From Porphyra umbilicalis (taxonomy: Eukaryota; Rhodophyta; Bangiophyceae; Bangiales; Bangiaceae), in contig KV919066.1 in NCBI GenBank assembly GCA_002049455.2, forward strand, positions 1 to 64,000: a stretch of DNA of 64,000 bases. The letters are read 5' to 3'. The notes under the pieces are model-generated. The model was not told where the DNA came from, made no database searches, and was given only the letters and a program-made list of their open reading frames with translations. How positions within the stretch are numbered: position 1 is the first letter of the stretch; each line of letters begins with the position of its first letter. Below are positions 1 to 9,780 of this stretch, piece by piece. The position numbers and the translations under genes were made by a program.

Positions 1-466
1 CCAACGATCTTACAGTGATTTCGGTCCCTGCAATTCGGCTGGCCTCAGATTGGGGCATGACCTGGCCCTCTTGATTGCTTTGGAACACCCGTCGGCGGGT
101 GCTCCGGGCCCGCTATGGCACTTCCGCAAAAAATGTACCCCCTTTCTTTGCCGGCGATACATGCAAGGAAACGTGCTGTCAGCAAACGTGCGGCATCAGC
201 AGCCAATGGCATCAGCGCGTTTGTGGACCGGTAGCAGTTTCCCAGCATCTCGGGTGCACAGACCATTCACGGTTTCCTCTACTGAGACCTCTACTGAGAT
301 AGGCAGCCGACCAGAGAAAAATGCAAGGCCAGCCGGCTGGAGTTTCCATCAGCCAGCTGTTTTGCATCACAGCCACCCTCGATTCAGGAATCCCTTTCCC
401 CGCCGATCGTCGGCATGTTGCCCATCTTCCCCCTTCTCTTCAATCGTATCAACGCGGTAGGCAGAG
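1..466. other. No gene recognised
   Basis: I see no convincing gene here. The only notable segment is 114-135 (TATGGCACTTCCGC followed by an A run and TG), which recurs perfectly in reverse complement at 30721-30742. In both places it lies next to GGTGCTCCGGG, so it probably belongs to a dispersed repeat. Confidence 0.4.
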
Positions 467-3190
467 GTGCGTGGCGCGCGCCAACTCGGAACCGCGGGCG
501 GTGACGCCGTTGACGGCGGGTGGGTAGGCTGGTCGCTGGGTCGCCGGTTGGCGGTTACTGCCGCTGGGTCCTTTCGCCGCGGGCGGTCACGCCGCTGGGT
601 CGAGGCGGGCTGGGAGGTTGTTGGTCGACGGTTGTTGCCCCGTGGACTCGGCACCGCGGGCTGTGACGCCGTTGGTGGTGAGTGGGCTGTGAGACCGCAC
701 GCAGTCGTCACAGCGGGCTGTCTCACCCTTGTTGCGCGCTGTCTGATCGGTTGTCCGGCGGCGTCCATTGCCGCGTGGACCTTGAGCCGCTGGCGGTGAA
801 GTCGTTGCGGGGGTGTGGGGTTGCCGGTCTTTGGCTCGCCGTCCCTGGCGCTGCGGGCTGACACGCAGTCAGCGGGCGCCGGGCTGGTTGGCCATCGCCC
901 AGCGGCCGCGCGGTCTCGGCGTCGCCGGCGAACACACTGTTTGGGGGGGGGGCGCTGGTTGGTCGTCACGCGGCATCCGTTGCCGCGCACTCGTCGCCAC
1001 TAGCGATCACGCAGGAAGGGGGGGACGGGCGCCTTGGTGGTCGCGCGGCCCCTGTTGCCGCGCGGACGCGTCGCCGCGTGAGGTCAAGTCGTTGGGGCGG
1101 GGTGGGCGCGTCGGTTGTTACGCGGCGCCTGGAGCCACGCGGACGCGACTTCGCGTCGCGTGCGGTCACGTGGTCGTGGTCAAATGGTTGGGTGGGGGCC
1201 GACGCGACGGGTGTTGCGCGGTGTCCTCCGCCACGCGGTCACGACGCCAAGTGCCGTCAACTCGTTGAGAGGGGCGGGTGCGTAGGTGGTTGCGCGGCGT
1301 CCGTTGAGGGGTGAACGAGGCGCTGGGTGCCGGGTGCGGTCGCGTGGTCTGGCAAGAGCGGACGCGGCGGCGGTTGCGTGGTGTCTATGGGCGGGCTCGT
1401 CGGCGGGCGCGCGGCCTCTGTTGCGTAATGGTCTCGGTTCTGCGCGCCGTCAGGCTGTCAGAGGGCAGCAAGCGCGTCGGTCGTCGCGCGGCGTCCTTTG
1501 CCGCGTGGTCTCGGCGCCGCGTGGTAAAGGCGTTGGGGGAGGTTGTGCGCGTCCGCGGTCGCGCTGCGCGTGCTGCGACGAGGTCCCTTTGAGGCGGGCG
1601 GGTGTGCGTGTCAGCGGTCGGGCGCCGTCTGTTGCGCGCCGTCATTTGCGGTGCGGTGGCAGCGCCGCGTGCGGCCGAGGCGTTTGGGGAGGGTGTGCGC
1701 GTCCGCCGTCGCCCGGCGCGTTTGCGTGGCGGTCCCTTGGAGGCGGGCGGGTGTGCATGTCGGCGGTCGGGCGCCGTCTGTTGCGCGCCGTCATTTGCGG
1801 TGCGGTCGCCGCGCCGCATGCGGCCGAGGCGCTGGGGGAGGGTGTGCGCGTCCGCGGTCGCGCTGCGCGTGGTGCGTCGAGGTCCCTTTGAGGCGGGCGG
1901 GTGTGCGTGTCGGCGGTCGGGCGCCGTCTGTTACGTGCCGTCATTTGCGGTGCGGTCGCCGCTCCGCATGCGGCCGAGGCGTTGGGGGAGGGTGTGCGCG
2001 TCCGCGGTCCCGCTTCGCGTGTTGCTGCGCGGTCCCTTTGCGTCGAGCGGTCAAGTCGTTGGGTGGCGGAGGAAGCGGAGGTGGTGGCGCGGTGGTTGTT
2101 TGCATCCGTTCCCGGTGCCTCGTGCGGTCGAGACGTTGGGGAAGAGCGGGTGCCTCGGTAGGTGCCCGGTGTCTTCTGCCGCGCGGACGCGCCGCGGCGG
2201 GCGGTCAAGTCGTTGGGTGGGGGCAGACGCGTCGGCAGGAGTGCGGCGTTTTTCGCCGCACGGACGCTGCTTCACGTGCGACCGAGGCGTTGCGGGGTGT
2301 CCGGCGCGTCGGCCGTCGCGCAGCGTCTGCCGCCGCGCGGTCTCGGCGGTGTGTGCGGCCGAGCCGTCGGGTAGAGGCGGACGCGGAGGTGGTTGCGCGG
2401 CGTCACTTGCGGTGCGTTCGCCGCGCAGCGTGCGGTCGAGGCGTTGGGGGCGCGTGTTGCGTCGCGGTCTCTTTGTGGTGGGCGGTCAAGTGGTTGGGCG
2501 GCGGCGGACGCGGCGGTGGTTGCGCAACGTTTTTTGGAGCCAGTTCCCGGTGCCGCGTGCGGCCAAGACGTCGTGGGAGGGAGGGTGCGTTGGCGGTCGC
2601 GCAGCGATTGTCGCCGCACGGACGGGCGCGGCGGGCGGTCCAGTCGTTGGGCGGGGGCAGACGCGTCGGCGCGCAACGTTTGTTGGCGCCCGTTCCCGGT
2701 GCCGCTCGTAATCAAGTGGTTGGGCGTCGGCGAACGCGGCGGTCGCTGCGCGGCGTCACTTGCGGTGCGGTCCCCGCGCCGCGTGCGGCCGAGGGGTAGG
2801 TGGCGGGCGTGCGTGTCGGCGGTCGGGCGGCGTCTCTTGCCGCGCCGTCTAGGTGGTGCAAGTGGACGATTCGTTGGGCGGCGGCGGACGCGGCGGTGGT
2901 TGCGCGGCTTCACTTGCGGTGCGGTCGCCGCGCCGCGTGCGGCCGAGGCGTTGGGGGCAGGTGTGCGTGCCGGCGGTCGGGCGTTGTCCGTTGCCTCGCC
3001 GTCCAGGCGGTGTTTGCGGCCGAGTCCTTGGGCGGCGGCGGACGCCGCGGTGGTTGCGCAACTTTTTTAGGAGCCCGTTCCCGGTGCCGCGTGGGGTCAA
3101 GTCGTCGGGGGAGGGCGGGTGCGTCGGTGGTCGCGCAGCGCTTGTCGCCGCACGGACGCAGCGCGGCGGGCGGTCCAGTCGTTGGGCGGA
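467..3190. repeat. Degenerate GC-rich tandem array, unit about 75 bp
   Basis: The sequence keeps returning to a loose consensus of the form GGTCAAGTCGTTGGG, then a G-rich run, then GCGCGTCGGCGGTCGCGC and a CCGCGCGGTC segment. Examples begin near 1082, 2046, 2198, 2485, 2636, 2855 and 3090. Spacing varies from about 70 to 95 bp. Long ORFs run through it in several frames on both strands, as expected from stop-poor GC-rich DNA, so I do not call any of them a gene. Confidence 0.6.
1591..2039. repeat. Three near-identical 150-bp tandem units
   Basis: Units begin at 1591, 1740 and 1890 with GAGGCGGGCGGGTGTGC and differ from each other at only a few positions. Each 150-bp unit looks like two diverged ~75-bp units of the surrounding array, so it is a locally amplified dimer. 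The period is a multiple of three and keeps reading frames open. Confidence 0.8.
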
Positions 3191-4238
3191 TGTCACCCCT
3201 GTTGTCTTGTACAGTATTGAAGTTCGGCTTGTTGCGCCCGCCATACTACGTAATGGCGTCCCACGACACGACATCAACGAGAACATCGGTGTCAAGCGCT
3301 CGACGCTCAAACGGTGGGCTTCGTATTATCGTGACCAGGGATCCCCTTGGCGCGACCCCGTTCAGAGGAACCTCCAGTCGTCGAGTTGCTGGTTCGATCA
3401 TCGGCTGATGTTGGCACTCGTCCCGCTCGTTCGGGACAACCCTCAGGCGCTCCTACGAGAGCACGCGGAGATGCTAGCTGTCATGCGCGACCACCCCAGC
3501 GGGGAGTTCGTAGGTCTGCGGTGCTCTAAGAGCACAGTGGACCTACACATGCGGCGGCTGGGCTTCACGCGAAAGGTCGTGCTGCGTCTTTTTCGTGAGT
3601 CGTTGGACGCCGTTCGTCGGGCACACGCCGTTGCTCGCGCGGTGATCCCCCGTCGGTGAATCGTCTCGGTAGACGAGACACACACAGACGGCGGCGACGT
3701 CTTTCGACGGTACGGCCGAGCTCTGACGAATGAGCGCTCCCGTGAGCGCGGCCTGGACCCGCGGTCAGTTCCAAGGACCAGCACGACGATGGCGTTTTCT
3801 CCAGACGGGCGCATCCTCGGGCTCCAGTCTGTGATCGTGCGCGACGGGGTGTTGAAGGTGGCGGACTGGAGTCTTTTTTTGCAGCTGCTAATGCCGAAGC
3901 TCGGCGTGTACGTGCCCGGGCGGCCGTGGCACCTACAGGCATCCAACTGCGTCGTGTTGTTCGACAACGCGCCCATCCACAACCACGTCGGCGACACCTT
4001 TTAGGGCAGTAATGGCGTGCCTTTCTTCTGTCTCCCTGCCTACAGCCCGGACCGGCAGCCGATCGAAGGCGTTTTCAACGACCTCAAGGTGATTATTCGA
4101 AACCTGGTGTACGTGCAGCCTGAATTGCTGGACGATCCGCATTTGCTGCAGGCCCGGGCTGCAAGTTTTATCACGCGTCGCCAAGTAATTGGCCAATATG
4201 ATCGGGTCAACAAGGTCCTCGAATCGATCTTCGTTTAA
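3190..4238 (+). pseudogene. Tc1/mariner-type transposase (IS630/Tc1 DDE), two in-frame stops
   Basis: This frame encodes a cut-and-paste transposase of the IS630/Tc1/mariner superfamily. An N-terminal helix-turn-helix-like part (NIGVKRSTLKRW and the following ~80 residues) would bind the element ends. The catalytic part follows: first Asp in VDETHTDGGDVF (~3675), second Asp in VLFDNAPIHN (~3960), and the Glu in PAYSPDRQPIEGVF (~4050), about 33 residues after the second Asp. All of this lies in one frame, interrupted by TGA at 3657-3659 and TAG at 4002-4004, so the gene is dead but little decayed. The true start is unclear because the open frame runs back into the GC-rich array. An AATAAA overlaps the final stop (4237-4242). 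I did not find terminal inverted repeats. Confidence 0.85.
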
Positions 4239-4242
4239 TAAA

Positions 4243-6370
4243 TTTGAGTCGGGCTTCATCGTCCGAGATTGTTTTGACAGACTCTTCAGCATCAGCCCAG
4301 TCTCGTCCAACACACAGCCAGAAAACGTCGATCGCGTCGCCCTGTGTCAGCACATCACCTCGGAGTGCCGTCTTCTGCGTCACGCAGTTGCCGTTTTTTC
4401 ACCGGTCGTTCATTACCTTAGCCTCGGTCGGAAAGTTGAGTGGTCGCAACACGTTGCACGTACTCAGCACCGTCATCCTCCGGTCGCTACAGAAGTAACA
4501 TTGACTGCTCAGGTGGGGGATGGAACTCTTGAGAACGTCCACAGCCGCGTTTGAAGGCGACCATCGACACGATGGATTGGTCTAAACAATCGACAAGTGG
4601 ATCGATTAATAAACGAGTTTTAAATTTGGTCCATGGTTGAATTACTGCGCAGTTCGTTGTTTTCCAGCAGCTTCACTGGTGCGAGCTCTAGTGCAGTCCT
4701 GCATTCACAGCTGTGGGCACTGTTGTTGGGGCAGGCGCTGTCTCACCAGTCCACAGTGCACTGTATTATTTCCCAGACCAGGCGGTTGCGAGGCGGTCGT
4801 TTGCATTCTCAACGTGTCTCTGTCTTGGGCGGGACATATGTTGCGTGATTTGACGCCCACAGTAGAGTGCCACTGGAGTCTGTGGCGAGAATGAATGTTG
4901 AGATGGGTCTGTGAGGGGGGGGCGGTCCGGCCGATGCCACCTCTCTCTCACATCCGTCTTACTTCCTCTCAACAATCCGCCTCTGGGCATGTTCGAAAGG
5001 ATGAGGACCTCGGGATGCGCCACTCTCGGCGGGGTCCCCGGCCGGAAGCCGTGCCAAAAAGTGGAACTTTTCAGAGAAGCTGGCCGCGGTGGGCATTGAG
5101 CGCCCTCACCCAGGCGCCAGTTGTCGCCTCTGGCCACTTGCCGCCCCTCGCGGACACATGGTGGCGTGTCTACGTTTCTTTCCCCCTTCTCGCCCGTCCG
5201 CAGAGTCGCCGTGCTGCCGTCATTCCGTCGCGCGGCTCAGCCGTCTTTGCTGTGCTGGCCATAATCGGGCCGGATGAGGTTGCATGCTCCCCGTCCCACT
5301 CGGTACCGAGAGGTTGGTCACAGCCATGAGCGGTGGGTGCCACCATGAGGCATGCGGTAGGCGGCGCGGGCAGTTGAGCGGTTCGTTAACAATGGCCAAT
5401 GGTCCAGTTCTGGACGCACGGGCAGCAGACCCATGTGCGTCGGTCGACTCGTGCATCTGTGGTGGCCTTCGATTTCGCCGAAGTCGAATAAGTTCGACCT
5501 CATCAAATGTGCTTCCACATTCCGCATTTACGCCCCGAAGAGCCTTCCCAAAGAGATGGGAACAGACAATGATGGTCATGTGTGGACACGGGGTCGTTTT
5601 AGTCCCTACAGATCGACTGTCTCGAGCGTGTGACCTCTCGAAATGAGAAAAATTTGAACAAGTGGTCCCTGTTGCGCGATTGATATCCGCCGATCTCATC
5701 CGTGAAGCGCGCCCTGGGTCGTTTGTGTGGGGGGGTGTCTCGCTGAAGCCTGCTGGAGGTCGGTGGTGGTGGGAGGCGGTTGCGCAATAGCGTTTTCTGG
5801 ACCACTAAGGGGGGGGTGGCCACTCGAGCGGAACTGAGGGGGGGGGGTGCGGTGACGCACTATCGTCGTCGTCATCGGTGCTATCGTCGTCGTCATCGGT
5901 GCCGTCATCTTCGTCGTCACCGTCGTCGCCATCGCCGGCGGCGACGTCCACTGTCGTTTGTCGCACTTGCAATGCTGGCACCTCCGTCGGCAGCGCCTGG
6001 CGCAATTGTGCGTCGGGCCGATCATCTCGGGACGCGCGAATTAACGTTGGTCGTCAACTGCACTAGTGCGGCAGTCGGACCGGTATGTTTCGGTTCGTCA
6101 GTCAATCACGATACGGCTGGAATCGGCTGTGCGGCACTGTAGGGAGCATCTGTCGATTTGCGGTTGCGTGTGCGTTCTTTCGTGTGTCTTTTCTCTCGCC
6201 AGTATCCATCGTTGCGTGTGTGGCGTGCTGCACTGTGCCTGACTGTATGTCCAACTCGTCGTTGATAACGACTTTGTCCCGACGTATGTACATGTCGTAT
6301 GTGTCTCGCTGCTTCTTTCATGATACTTTTCAATTTTTTTCCCATGCTGTTTTTTCGGTGCCAGGTCATT
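4243..6370. other. No gene recognised; GAC/GTC trinucleotide run
   Basis: Nothing here looks like a protein domain. Between about 5858 and 5945 there is an imperfect (CGT)n/(ACG)n microsatellite (GTCGTCGTCATCGGTG and variants) that on the minus strand would give an Asp/Glu run. Several poly-G runs of 7-9 bases lie between 5720 and 5850. Confidence 0.4.
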
Positions 6371-6374
6371 AAAC

Positions 6375-6704
6375 ATGGCGTGTGGCTTGTGCGGCCATGT
6401 TGCTGCGATTGGTGAACGCGGACATGTGGCGAGATCCTGTCCGTCACGTGATTTGGTGTGTCGCCATTCTCTATGTCCGAGTGATCCCTTCTTTTTGCCG
6501 AAGCCGAAGTGGGACTGCTACAACTGTTTGAGGGTGTGTACCGTCTGCAGGAGGCATGGCTACGGGCCTGTCTCTCAATTTCCAAGGGCAGGGAGATGGG
6601 ACCTTCGGGGTGGGTTCATTGTGCCCCACCCGCATCAGAGGCTCCTCAACCCCGCTGATTTGGCTTGCGTTAGTTATGTGTTTGAGCGGCAGCCCGGTGG
6701 CTGA
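6375..6704 (+). CDS. Small Cys-rich hypothetical protein
   Basis: This 109-residue ORF starts with MACGLCGH and holds many Cys and His residues in its first 65 positions: C3, C6, H16, C21, then further Cys pairs ending in WDCYNCLRVCTVCRRHG. That spacing could bind zinc. The pattern recalls the N-terminus of the larger minus-strand gene ending at 29813 (Cys-x2-Cys-Gly, spacer, His-x4-Cys). I do not recognise the family. The second half has no clear feature, so this may be a first exon or a remnant of a mobile-element protein. Confidence 0.35.
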   Translation: MACGLCGHVAAIGERGHVARSCPSRDLVCRHSLCPSDPFFLPKPKWDCYNCLRVCTVCRRHGYGPVSQFPRAGRWDLRGGFIVPHPHQRLLNPADLACVSYVFERQPGG

Positions 6705-6719
6705 TAAATTGCCATTCTT

Positions 6720-7800
6720 TTTATTCGAGTTCCGCTTTGTGACGCTTGCGTACTCTTTCTCACAAGTTGGAGCGGGCCAGCGGTCGTGCAATGTCGCACA
6801 CTGGCGCAGTGTTGGCCTTCGATTGGGTGTGGAGTGGCAGATGGGCTATAGCGTCGGGGTAGACAGCGCCGTCGGCGCCGCGGGGAGGAGGCGTGACGGG
6901 GGCGGTGGGTGGGATGTGCGCACGGTGGCGCGCCGCCGCCAGAAGGGCGGCCTAAAAAGGGCCGTTAGTGCCCTCCCCGACGCTGCCGTCTGTTTCGTCT
7001 CTGCGGTTGCCGCCACCACCAACGACGCAACCACGTGCGCCGCTGCCGCTACCAAACGGCGTGCGCCGAGGCGCGTCGGTCGTTGGTGCCATCAGGATGG
7101 CGTTCCTTCTCTACTGCGCGGGCGCCGCATACAGGGAGCGCCGCGCGCCCGGCGGCGGCCGGCGGCGGTGGCGCCAACCCGACGGGGCACCCCACCCACG
7201 CCGGTAGCGGCCGGAGGCCGAGCGCGTCGCGGAGCGTCGGCGAGGCGGGCGGGCCGGGTGGGGGAGCCCGGCGGGGAAGGGGCGCCACTGGGGTACGCTG
7301 ACGCGGCGGCAGTGTGCGGGTGATGAAGGAAGAGAGGCTGGCGTCGGAGACTAGCCCTGACCCACAAAGGACAAGCGTTGAACAACTCTACACGAGTCCA
7401 GCACGGTGAGACGAGACCGTGCGCTCGCGCACTCCGACTATTCGCCCACCCAACCCCGCCGCTGCTGCGCCCGCTGCACGTCATCGCCCGCCCTCCTCGA
7501 CACTCTTTACTGAGGCGTTAACGGGGACTTGTGAGCCGCGGTGGGGGGGAAGCCGCCGGCGCCGCCGCCAAGGACGCTGCCGTCTGCCCCGCCACTGCCG
7601 GCGCCCGACAGGCCGGCGCCCACCCCACAGCCGCCACCACCGGCGTCTCTGCCACCGAAAACGACGAAGGCACCGCCTTCGCACGTGACGCCCAGTACCC
7701 CTTCGCTCCTGGCGGCAGGCATCGCTTCCCCTCCCTCATGACGTCCAGCATATTTCCGCCGCCGCCGGCAGCGAGCATTTCCCCCGTCCCCTCCCATTGA
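6720..7800. other. GC-rich stretch without a recognisable gene
   Basis: This stretch is rich in CGCCG and GGCGG words. Overlapping ORFs exist on both strands but none has a domain, a motif or a consistent frame. Confidence 0.3.
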
Positions 7801-8327
7801 CACCCAGCACCCTGCCGTCGCCGCCGGCAGGCAGCACACGCCCCGCACCAGCGGTGGCCGCGCCAGCCTTGCCGCCTCCACGCGACCGCCACCCCCATAT
7901 GCACCCCACAACGGCAACGCGCACGGCGGGCGGCGGCCCGTCCGCCGCGGCGCCGCCATGTTCCGACGCCCCCGACCGCGCATGTGTTGCCAACCGCCCG
8001 AGCCGCCGCACTCGCCATCCCCGACGCCAAAGCCGCCTGAGTCCACGACCGTATCTGCTCGCCGGAGAGCGCGACCCCCATCGCCGGTGGCGAGCGGTAG
8101 AGTCGGTCCGTCTGCCCCCCACCCCACGCATCCCGCACCCTGCACCAACAGCGCCACCCCCCTACGCCGCCGCCTTCACCGCCACCTCCACCGCCACCCC
8201 CGTCGCCACGGCACAGCGGCAACGCGCACGGCGGGGGGCGTCCCGTCCGCCGCGGCGCCGGCATGTGCCGACGCCCCCAACCGCGTGGCGTCGTCGACCG
8301 CCCGAGCCGCCGCACCCGCCACCCCCG

Positions 8328-8871
8328 AGTTGGAACGTCATGCTGAACACCGCTGTAAGCCCTCCTGCTGTACAAAGCAAAATTCAAGAAACCTGGTATT
8401 GACAGGGTTCGAACCCCCGACTCCCGGACACGACCCGAAGGTCACGCCTAATGAGAGTGGGTGCCTGCTCCTCACTAGGCTACCCATGCGACCTCCTCGC
8501 GGTTTGGTGACCGCTGGTGCTTTCGACATTTGTACCCGTGCGATTTTGAGTGAACTTTTTGCGATTTCACATTTTTTGTTCTTGCGCTTCTGATGCTTTT
8601 ATTTGCGTGGGCTTTGCTGTGATCCCTGATGCATTGATTTGGTGAGTGTTTTGATTTAGAGTGTGGGCGGGCGCGTGCGCGGGCGAGCTGCTTGGGCTGC
8701 GTGGTGGGCTTGATCGCATCGACTTGGACTACTTTAGGAGTTCCCTTGATGGGAAGATGGGCGCTTTCGAGAGATAACCAACAAAGCACGTTCGCACACA
8801 TACACACAATCTCAAGCCACTCAACCACTTCATCGTGGTCCCCCATCCCCTATCCTCACTGCGTTTCAACA
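8328..8871 (+). mobile_element. Solo LTR of a diverged copia family member (544 bp)
   Basis: The right part (about 8640-8871) matches the copia LTRs elsewhere in the window: ACCAACAAAGCACGTTCGCACACA, the CA run, the CACTCAACCACTTC block, and the terminal GCGTTTCAACA. The left end reads AGTTGGAACG, one base away from the family's TGTTGGA start. CCCCG lies directly outside both ends (8323-8327 and 8872-8876), a perfect 5-bp target-site duplication. The flanks fit a unit of the 305-bp array. It is about 126 bp longer than the common 418-bp LTR, roughly the size of the tRNA-like segment inside it. Confidence 0.8.
8394..8490 (-). other. tRNA-like segment inside the solo LTR
   Basis: On the minus strand this carries a good Pol III A box (TAGCCTAGTGAGG, 8482-8470), a D stem GCCT/AGGC, a long variable arm with stem GACC-TTCG-GGTC, and a B box (GGTTCGAACCC). 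The long variable arm recalls Leu or Ser tRNAs. The acceptor strands do not pair and the anticodon arm is poor, so I read it as a tRNA-derived segment (a SINE head or pseudogene) rather than a working tRNA. Confidence 0.5.
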
Positions 8872-9780
8872 CCCCGACGCCAAAGCCGCCCGCGTCCACG
8901 CCTGCATCGGCTCGCCGCAGAGTTCCACGCCCATTGCCGGTGGCAACCGGTAGAGTCGGTCGGTTTCCCCCCCTCTTCCCCCATCTCTAACCCTCAACCA
9001 ACATCGCCGCCCTCGCCCGCCTCCGCCGCCACCGCCACCCTCACTGCCACACCCTTCTCCCCCCCGCCCGTCCCATCCCTCACCCTGCACCCACAGCGCC
9101 ACCATCGCACCCCTCCGCCCCAACTGCCACCTCCACCGCCACCCCCGTCGCCACGGCGCAGCGGCAACGCGCACGGCGGGCGGCAACCCGTCCGCCGCGG
9201 CGCCGCCACGTTCCGACGCCCCCGACCGCGCATGTGTTGCCGACCGCCCGAGCCGCCGCACTCGCCATCCCCGACGCCAAAGCCGCCTGAGTCCACGACC
9301 GTATCTGCTCGCCGGAAAGCGCGACCCACATCGCCGGTGGCGAGCGGCAGAGTCGGCCCGTCTGCCCCCTACCCCACGCATCCCGCACCCTGCACCAACA
9401 GCGCCACCCTCGCACGCCTCCGCCCCCACCGCCACCTCCACCGCCACCCCCGTCGCCACGGCACAGCGGCAACGCGCACGTGGGGCGGCAACCCGTCCGC
9501 CACGGCGCCGCCATGTTCCGACACCCCCGACACAGCGTTTGTCATCGACCGCCCGAGCCGCCGCACCCGCCACCCCCGACACCAAAGCCGCCCGCATCCA
9601 CGACCGTATCGGCTCGCCGCAGAGCGCCACGCCAATTGCCAGTGGCGACCGGTAGAGTCGGTCCGATTCCCCCCCGCCCTTTCCATCTGTTCGCCCCCCC
9701 CATCTGTCGCCCTGCGCCAATGGCGCCGTCCCCGCACGCCTCCGCCCCCGCCGCCACCTCCTTCGCCACCCTCTTGGTCA

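Larger units (their letters stand above)
7801..9780. repeat. ~305-bp GC-rich tandem array, interrupted by a solo LTR
   Basis: An anchor (CGGCAACGCGCACGG followed by GTCCGCCGCGGCGCCGCCATGTTCC-like sequence) occurs at 7912, 8217, 9162 and 9467, giving a 305-bp period on each side of the LTR at 8328-8871. Units also share ACCGCCCGAGCCGCCGCAC and TCGGCTCGCCG blocks. Long Pro/Ala/Arg-rich ORFs cross the array on both strands and are treated as non-coding. Confidence 0.75.

Noticed and set aside
467-3190. CRISPR-like or phage-like repeat array
   Set aside because: Units are contiguous and degenerate with no spacers; the rest of the window is eukaryotic transposon DNA.
3657-4004. Possible reassigned stop codons (TGA and TAG in the Tc1 transposase)
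   Set aside because: One transposase with one TGA and one TAG is simply a decaying gene; no host gene here shows in-frame stops at conserved positions.
8394-8490. Functional tRNA gene
   Set aside because: The acceptor strands do not pair and the anticodon arm is weak, despite good A and B boxes.
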